A DNA stretch of 8,917 nucleotides from Halomonas halophila (GTDB taxonomy: Bacteria; Pseudomonadota; Gammaproteobacteria; Pseudomonadales; Halomonadaceae). Within the stretch, counting starts at the first letter, position 1, and each line of letters starts with the position of its first letter. The position numbers and the translations under genes are program-made. Positions 4,440 through 8,917 of this stretch are shown piece after piece. The notes under the pieces were generated by a model, which was not told the origin of the DNA, did not search any database, and saw only the letters and a program-made list of their open reading frames with translations. The stretch covers positions 1 through 8,917 of the forward strand of contig DJIP01000154.1 in assembly GCA_002433675.1 (NCBI GenBank). The letters run 5' to 3'.

Positions 4440-6652
4440 TGCCTTTTGCGGTATGGTGGCAGGCCTACCTGACGCCACCGGCCAGTGCGGTCAAGTTCGC
4501 CATCAAGGCCACCCTGGCCATGGCCCTGGCGCTGTACATTGCCCTCTGGTGCGACCTCGATCGCCCCTACTGGGCGCTGATTTCCGCCGCCTTTCTGCAG
4601 ATTCGCCCGATGAGCGGCATGGTGTTGGAGAAAGGCATCAGCCAGATCACCGGCACCATCGTCGGCTGCCTCGCCGGCATCGCCATCATGTCGCTGTTCG
4701 TGCAGTCACCGACACCGGCACTGATCTGTCTGACCGCCTGGATCATCCTGTGCGCCTACGCCGCCTCGGTGACCCGCAACAACGCTTCCTTCGGCTGCAT
4801 CATGGCGGCCGTCACTGCCATGCTGATCGTGGTCATCACCGCCAGCGCCCCCACCGGCCTGTTCGCCGTCGCCGTGGCGCGCCTGTCGGAGCTGGCGCTG
4901 GGAGCCATCTGCGCCACCCTGGTCAGCGCCTTGCTGTGGCCGATTCAGGTCCGCGATCATCTCGCCGGCCTGGCCGATCAGGTGGTCAATCAGGCCTTCC
5001 TGCACGGCGCCCTGCGTCTGGACAACAGCGCCGATATCGCTGCCCTGCAAGCCACCCTGACCGCCAGCCTGCAGCCCCTGACCCAGCTGGAAACCGACAG
5101 CCAGGCGGCACGTTACGAAGGCCCGGAAGGCATCGGCCGACTACGCGCCAGCCATGTGCTAACGGTGCGCACCGCACGTCTGCTGGCGATCCTCCATGCG
5201 CTGCAGCAACTGCTGCGCTCCCACGGCGGCGAGCTGCCATCGCCCACCAAACGGCTGATCGAGGACATGGCCAGTGACCTGCGCCGCAGCGCAGAGGGCA
5301 GCGGCGTGCCCCAGGCCCGCCAGCGGCTGCAGGCGCTCAGGCATCGCGCCCTTCAGTGCATGGCCGCCGACTCGGACGAGGGCATAGCCCCGGCCCTAGA
5401 CCAATCCACAGCCCGGTGCGGGCACAGTCCCAGTGGGCCTAACACCAGCGATCCCGCACCGACACGCACTACCGAGTCGCCAGAGGCGCTGCTGCAACGG
5501 CGCATCCATCTGGGTCTACGCGAGGCCCTCGGCCACGCTCTGGTCATCCTCGATGCGCGGGAGGCGATCCACACCCCCGGCAAACGCCGCCTCAAGGCGC
5601 CGGCGCTGGCCTTTCACCGGGATCATCTGGAAGCCGCCCTCAACGGACTGCGAGCCGGACTGGTATTCGCCCTGCTGGCCATCGTCTGGCGCTACACCGC
5701 CTGGGATAACGGCCAGATCGCGATGCTGGTCGGCACCCTGTTCTCGGCCTTCTTCGCGACCCGCGACAACCCGGCAGCGGTCGCCGCCACCTTTCTCAAG
5801 GGCATGCTGGCGGCGGTGCCCAGCGCCTTGCTGTTCGGCCATGTACTGCTGGCCCAGGCCAACGACTTCGTCACCCTCGCGCTGGTGTTCATGCCGCCCT
5901 TGTTCCTGGGACTGCTGGGCGCCGCCAACCCCCGCTTGATGGGCTATTGCCTGGCCTTCACCATCGGCAACATCCTGCTGACCATGCCCGGCAATGGCAT
6001 GGACTTTTCCATCGATGGCTTCCTCAGCCGCGCTATCGCCCTGCTGCTCGGGCTCTCCACCGTGGTGATGGCCTTTCGCCTGGTGCCAGGACTCCCCACC
6101 ACCATTCGCAAGCGCCGGCTGGTCAGCGCCACGGTAGGCGACCTCCACGGGCTTCACCGGCGTAGCCTGCATGAAGCCGAGTCACGCTTCGGTGGTACCA
6201 TGGCGGACCGCCTTCTCAGGCTCGCCCAGCATGACGACAGCCTCCCGGAAGAACGCCGCTATCTATTTTCGCTGGGCCTGGTGGGGCTGGACCTCGGCTA
6301 CGCCTGCCTCAATCTGCGGCGACGGCTGGGCGGGCGCAGTGACGCGCTAGACCTCGCCCTTGACGACCTTGCCGCCGCCCTCGCCGACGACTACGGCGCC
6401 AGCGCCAGAGGCCACGATCCCGACAGCGCCCGTGAATACGGCAACCGGCTGCTGCAGACGCTTGAACGACAGGCGGATGACAGCGCCGAGTACCGGCTGA
6501 TGGCGGGTCTGATCGAGCGCTTGACGATGTCGCTGGAGCGCCAGGCCGCTCGCTCTCGACAGGCCAGGCAAGCCGCGCCTGCCGTCGGCGTCGCTGGCCG
6601 GCAGCGTGCCCCACTCCGACAGGGTGCCAAGGCCCCGGGTGTCGACCGATAA
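4439..6652 (+). CDS. FUSC-family inner-membrane aromatic-acid exporter (AaeB/YdhK-like)
   Basis: A 737-residue transporter of the fusaric-acid-resistance/AaeB type, expected to expel aromatic carboxylic acids with the adaptor encoded just before it. There are two membrane modules. The first covers about residues 18-168 and starts VKFAIKATLAMALALYIAL, with DRPYWALISAAFLQIRP and a cluster through LLWPIQVRDHL. The second covers about 403-546, with LRAGLVFALLAIVWRYTAWD, ATFLKGMLAAVPSALLFG and FMPPLFLGLLGAANPRLMGY. Each is followed by a long soluble domain (about 170-400 and 550-737). Residues 312-348 form a Ser/Thr/Pro-rich, low-complexity linker, and residues 701-737 are an Arg/Ala-rich tail. 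AaeB of E. coli is about 655 residues, so this protein is longer, mainly in those two parts. Its start codon overlaps the adaptor stop (TGATG). The actual substrate cannot be read from sequence. Confidence 0.94.
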   Translation: MPFAVWWQAYLTPPASAVKFAIKATLAMALALYIALWCDLDRPYWALISAAFLQIRPMSGMVLEKGISQITGTIVGCLAGIAIMSLFVQSPTPALICLTAWIILCAYAASVTRNNASFGCIMAAVTAMLIVVITASAPTGLFAVAVARLSELALGAICATLVSALLWPIQVRDHLAGLADQVVNQAFLHGALRLDNSADIAALQATLTASLQPLTQLETDSQAARYEGPEGIGRLRASHVLTVRTARLLAILHALQQLLRSHGGELPSPTKRLIEDMASDLRRSAEGSGVPQARQRLQALRHRALQCMAADSDEGIAPALDQSTARCGHSPSGPNTSDPAPTRTTESPEALLQRRIHLGLREALGHALVILDAREAIHTPGKRRLKAPALAFHRDHLEAALNGLRAGLVFALLAIVWRYTAWDNGQIAMLVGTLFSAFFATRDNPAAVAATFLKGMLAAVPSALLFGHVLLAQANDFVTLALVFMPPLFLGLLGAANPRLMGYCLAFTIGNILLTMPGNGMDFSIDGFLSRAIALLLGLSTVVMAFRLVPGLPTTIRKRRLVSATVGDLHGLHRRSLHEAESRFGGTMADRLLRLAQHDDSLPEERRYLFSLGLVGLDLGYACLNLRRRLGGRSDALDLALDDLAAALADDYGASARGHDPDSAREYGNRLLQTLERQADDSAEYRLMAGLIERLTMSLERQAARSRQARQAAPAVGVAGRQRAPLRQGAKAPGVDR

Positions 6653-6668
6653 GGAGATAGATCCTCGC

Positions 6669-7544
6669 ATGTTTGCCCAACTCTTCGCCGTGATGGCGCC
6701 GGTGATCACCGGCGCCGGTCTTGGATTCTTCTGGATCCGCCGCGGCTTCGACTATCCGGTGGCCTTCGTCACCAAACTGGTGTTCAACATCGGTACGCCT
6801 GCGTTGGTGATCGCCTCGCTGGCGGGCGCCGAGATCGACGCCTCGAGCTTCGGTCGCACCATGCTGGCGGCCGCCCTGGTGCTATGCGCCATGGCCGCCC
6901 TGGCTTTCGTGCTGGCGCTGGTGCTGCGCAAGGACTGGCGGGTACTGCTGGCTCCCACCATGTACCCCAATACCGGCAACATGGGGCTACCGGTGATCCT
7001 CTACGCCTTCGGCGAGGCGGGGTTTGCTTTCGGCATCACGGTGATGGTGACGGTGTCACTGTTCCAGTTCACCCTGGGCACCATGCTGGCCAGTCGTGAC
7101 AATCCGCTGAAGTCGCTGGTCAAGACGCCCACGGTCTACGCCATCCTGATCTCCATCGCGCTGTTGTTCACCGACACCGAACTGCCGCTGTGGCTGCAGA
7201 ACAGCGTCGATCTGATTTCAGGCTTTACCGTGCCGCTGATGCTGATCACCCTGGGGGTGTCGCTGGCCAGCATCCAGGTCAGAAGCCTGCGCTCGGGCGT
7301 CTGGTTCAGCCTTTTGCGCATCCCCCTGGCGGCGGGCGTGGCCTGGGGCATAGGCATCTGGCTTGACCTGCCCCCCATGGCACTGGCGATCCTGGTGCTG
7401 CAGATGAGCATGCCGGTGGCGGTGTTCAACTATCTGTTTGCCCAGAAGTCCCAGCGCGAGCCCGCCTATGTGGCGAGCCTGGTGTTCTGTTCCACACTGC
7501 TATCCTTGATCTATCTACCGGTGCTGCTGGCGCTGCTGCTGTAA
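6669..7544 (+). CDS. AEC (auxin efflux carrier) family permease
   Basis: A 291-residue, almost entirely hydrophobic inner-membrane carrier with about 8-10 transmembrane helices, the AEC family layout. Recognisable elements are the N-terminal module with TKLVFNIGTPALVIASLAG (35-53), the central NTGNMGLPVILYAFGEAGFA motif (101-120), and a mirrored C-terminal half with SGFTVPLMLITLGVSLASIQ (184-203) and LQMSMPVAVFNYLFAQK (244-260). Bacterial AEC members move small organic acids such as malonate or malate, or remain uncharacterised; the substrate cannot be assigned here. ATG 6669 is chosen because GGAG (6653-6656) lies 12 bases upstream and the hydrophobic N-terminus begins at once; a longer in-frame start at 6606 would sit inside the FUSC gene. 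The 16-base gap after the FUSC stop points to the same transcript, suggesting a related acidic substrate. Confidence 0.92.
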   Translation: MFAQLFAVMAPVITGAGLGFFWIRRGFDYPVAFVTKLVFNIGTPALVIASLAGAEIDASSFGRTMLAAALVLCAMAALAFVLALVLRKDWRVLLAPTMYPNTGNMGLPVILYAFGEAGFAFGITVMVTVSLFQFTLGTMLASRDNPLKSLVKTPTVYAILISIALLFTDTELPLWLQNSVDLISGFTVPLMLITLGVSLASIQVRSLRSGVWFSLLRIPLAAGVAWGIGIWLDLPPMALAILVLQMSMPVAVFNYLFAQKSQREPAYVASLVFCSTLLSLIYLPVLLALLL

Positions 7545-7581
7545 CGCTTGTTGCCGTTGGCAGGAAAAGCGTCTCCGCCGA

Positions 7582-7613
7582 CCTGGCACGCCATCGCCGC
7601 TCGGCGTGCCCGG
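7582..7613 (+). terminator. Hairpin downstream of the AEC permease gene, probable operon end
   Basis: GGCACGCC (7585-7592) and GGCGTGCC (7603-7610) form a perfect 8-bp stem with a 10-base loop. Beyond one mismatch, CC (7582-7583) pairs with GG (7612-7613). It begins 38 bases after the permease stop and lies in the 120-base gap before the dehydrogenase gene. No T-run follows, so termination strength is uncertain; it may act with Rho or as an mRNA-end stabiliser. Confidence 0.5.
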
Positions 7614-7664
7614 ACTGGGAAGCGGTCCGCCACCGGAAACCCATACTTGCCGTGCGGAGTCTCC

Positions 7665-8795
7665 ATGTTGCGAAGCCTTTCCCTCGCCCTGCTGACATTG
7701 TCATTGCCTACAGGCGCCCAGGCGGCGTCGTTGCCCGAGCAGGTACCGGGGCTTCATCACCCGGTCGCGCTCGAGCTGATCACCGATGAGCTGGACACCC
7801 CCTGGTCGCTGGCCTTTCTGCCCGATGGGCGCATGCTGGTCGCCGAGCAGCCCGGGACCCTGGCGCTGATGGATGACGGTGATGTCCAGAGGCTCGACGG
7901 CCTGCCGCAGGTCTCACACCGCGGCCAGGGTGGGCTCTTTGACCTGGCGCTGCATCCGCAATTCGGCGATGGCACCCACGACTGGCTCTACTTCAGCTGG
8001 GCGCAGCCCGGCAAGGACGGCGACTCGGACGACGCCACCGCGGTATCCCGGGTCAGGTTCGAGGACGACGCCCTGGGCGCGATAACGCCAATTTTTGTGC
8101 AGAATCGCTTTTCCACGCCAGGCCGCCACTATGGTGGCCGCCTGCTGTTCGACGACCAGGGTCTGCTGTGGCTGACCATCGGCGATCGCGGCGTCAGCAA
8201 GAGCCGCGCCCAGGACCCGGCAGACCACGCCGGCAGCCTGCTCAGGCTGACCCCAGACGGCGATCCCGCGCCGGACAACCCGGGCTTCGACGATGACGCG
8301 GCCCCCGAGGTCTACTCGATCGGCCACCGCAATCCTCAGGGCCTTGCCCAGGCTGCCGACGGCACCCTGTGGTCGACCGAGCACGGCCCGCGCACCGGCG
8401 ACGAACTCAATCGTATTCTGCCCGGCGAGAACTACGGTTGGCCCGAGGTGACCCGCGGACGCGACTACGCCACCAACCTGCCGCTGGGTGTCGACAGTGC
8501 CCCTGGCATGCGCGATCCGGTTCATGTGTTCGAAGGACGCTTTGCGCCGTCCGGCCTTGCCGTGGTCAGCGGTGAAGAATTTCCCGCCTGGCAGGGCGAT
8601 CTGCTGGCGGGCGGGCTGCGCGGCGAGCGGCTGCTGCGCCTGCGCATCGATGGCGACCGCATCATCGAGCGCGAGGTGGTGCTGGATGGCGAGGTTGGCC
8701 GCATCCGTGACGTACGCCTAGGCCCCGACGGCGCCATCTACCTGCTGACCGACAGCGATCCCGGTCGCCTGATCCGGCTGTCGCGGGTGCGCTGA
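7665..8795 (+). CDS. Secreted PQQ-dependent aldose (soluble aldehyde) dehydrogenase, YliI/Asd-like
   Basis: A 376-residue periplasmic quinoprotein of the glucose/sorbosone dehydrogenase family, expected to oxidise aldose sugars at C1 with PQQ and calcium. The signal peptide is residues 1-20 (MLRSLSLALLTLSLPTGAQA). A six-bladed beta-propeller follows, with repeated strand motifs such as TPWSLAFLPDGRMLVAEQPG, GQGGLFDLALHPQFGD, GGRLLFDDQGLLWLTIGDRG, VYSIGHRNPQGLAQAADGTL, EHGPRTGDELN, NYGWPEV and IRDVRLGPDGAIYLLTD. By alignment from memory with soluble glucose dehydrogenase, His155 (in RHYGGRL) corresponds to the catalytic histidine. Arg222-Asn223 and Gln88 match PQQ-contact positions. Length agrees with E. 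coli YliI (371). The start at 7665 is set by GGAG at 7656-7659 and the signal peptide; an earlier in-frame start at 7548 would bury the signal behind 39 residues. A hairpin separates it from the permease gene, so it is probably transcribed alone. No PQQ biosynthesis gene is in the window. Confidence 0.94.
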   Translation: MLRSLSLALLTLSLPTGAQAASLPEQVPGLHHPVALELITDELDTPWSLAFLPDGRMLVAEQPGTLALMDDGDVQRLDGLPQVSHRGQGGLFDLALHPQFGDGTHDWLYFSWAQPGKDGDSDDATAVSRVRFEDDALGAITPIFVQNRFSTPGRHYGGRLLFDDQGLLWLTIGDRGVSKSRAQDPADHAGSLLRLTPDGDPAPDNPGFDDDAAPEVYSIGHRNPQGLAQAADGTLWSTEHGPRTGDELNRILPGENYGWPEVTRGRDYATNLPLGVDSAPGMRDPVHVFEGRFAPSGLAVVSGEEFPAWQGDLLAGGLRGERLLRLRIDGDRIIEREVVLDGEVGRIRDVRLGPDGAIYLLTDSDPGRLIRLSRVR

Positions 8796-8806
8796 GCGGC
8801 GCCGCT
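8795..8806. repeat. 12-base perfect palindrome at the dehydrogenase stop codon
   Basis: AGCGGCGCCGCT starts on the last base of the TGA stop and is a perfect palindrome with no loop. It could form a cruciform or a weak intermolecular pairing site, but so compact a GC palindrome is not a good terminator hairpin. Its position directly after the gene is the only hint of function. Confidence 0.3.
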
Positions 8807-8852
8807 GAAACACCTCTGTTCTGGGCTCCTCCTGCGGTCTGTGCCCGCCTCT

Positions 8853-8873
8853 CCCATGCCATTCCGGCATGGG
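8853..8873 (+). terminator. Hairpin downstream of the dehydrogenase gene
   Basis: CCCATGCC (8853-8860) and GGCATGGG (8866-8873) form a perfect 8-bp stem with the five-base loop ATTCC, 57 bases after the dehydrogenase stop. It is followed by a C-rich stretch instead of a T-run on the plus strand, and no T-run flanks it on the minus strand either. It is probably an mRNA 3'-end stabiliser or a Rho-assisted stop. A repeated extragenic palindrome is another possibility and cannot be tested from one copy. The rest of the sequence to 8917 shows no gene I can support. Confidence 0.5.
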
Positions 8874-8917
8874 CTACCCCCCTCCTCATACGTAATACCG
8901 CACCCACCGGGGCTTTC

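Noticed and set aside
5516..6172. A 218-codon minus-strand frame opposite the FUSC gene, and a similar 203-codon frame at 7914-8525
   Set aside because: Both are shadows of well-supported genes, are rich in Gly, Gln and Ala without family motifs, and lack ribosome sites.
7548..7664. A 39-residue N-terminal extension of the PQQ dehydrogenase
   Set aside because: It would bury a clean signal peptide that begins at 7665 behind GGAG at good spacing, and the segment includes the intergenic hairpin.
8796..8917. A possible gene or promoter at the right edge, including a minus-strand frame at 8662-8907
   Set aside because: The frame overlaps the dehydrogenase end and the hairpin and has no family features; no convincing promoter elements are seen on either strand.

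Overview
The window is GC-rich, gene-dense DNA with strong codon bias and short spacers. It looks like the chromosome of a gammaproteobacterium of the Halomonas type. That assignment rests on base composition, protein style and the gene set; no rRNA or other marker is present to confirm it. No tRNA, rRNA, CRISPR array, insertion sequence or phage gene was seen.

Left part (1-1944, minus strand): the N-terminal 648 residues of a TonB-dependent outer-membrane receptor that resembles the catecholate siderophore receptor CirA. The C-terminus lies beyond the window. A 388-base divergent intergenic region follows. It holds a good Fur-box candidate overlapping a plausible promoter for the receptor, and a second Fur-like palindrome just upstream of the rightward regulator gene.

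Middle part (2333-7544, plus strand): a LysR-type regulator, then four tightly packed genes. These are a small DUF1656 membrane protein, an HlyD-type periplasmic adaptor, a FUSC-type inner-membrane aromatic-acid exporter and an AEC (auxin efflux carrier) family permease. The first three form the classic layout of AaeXAB / YdhIJK efflux systems. The adaptor abuts the small gene, overlaps the FUSC gene by one base (TGATG), and the permease begins 16 bases after the FUSC gene, so these four are probably one transcript. The LysR protein is the obvious candidate regulator; in E. coli the comparable regulator aaeR is divergent, whereas here it lies upstream in tandem.

Right part (7665-8795, plus strand): a secreted PQQ-dependent aldose/soluble aldehyde dehydrogenase of the YliI/Asd type. 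A 120-base gap containing a strong hairpin separates it from the permease gene, and another hairpin follows it.

Working picture (inference): a Fur-controlled importer of catecholate-type iron chelates sits back to back with an aromatic-acid export operon whose regulator may also respond to iron. The families are individually well known. The unusual points are the paired Fur-like sites, the AEC permease added to the efflux operon, and the extended N-terminus of the receptor. I do not see a clearly unprecedented system.
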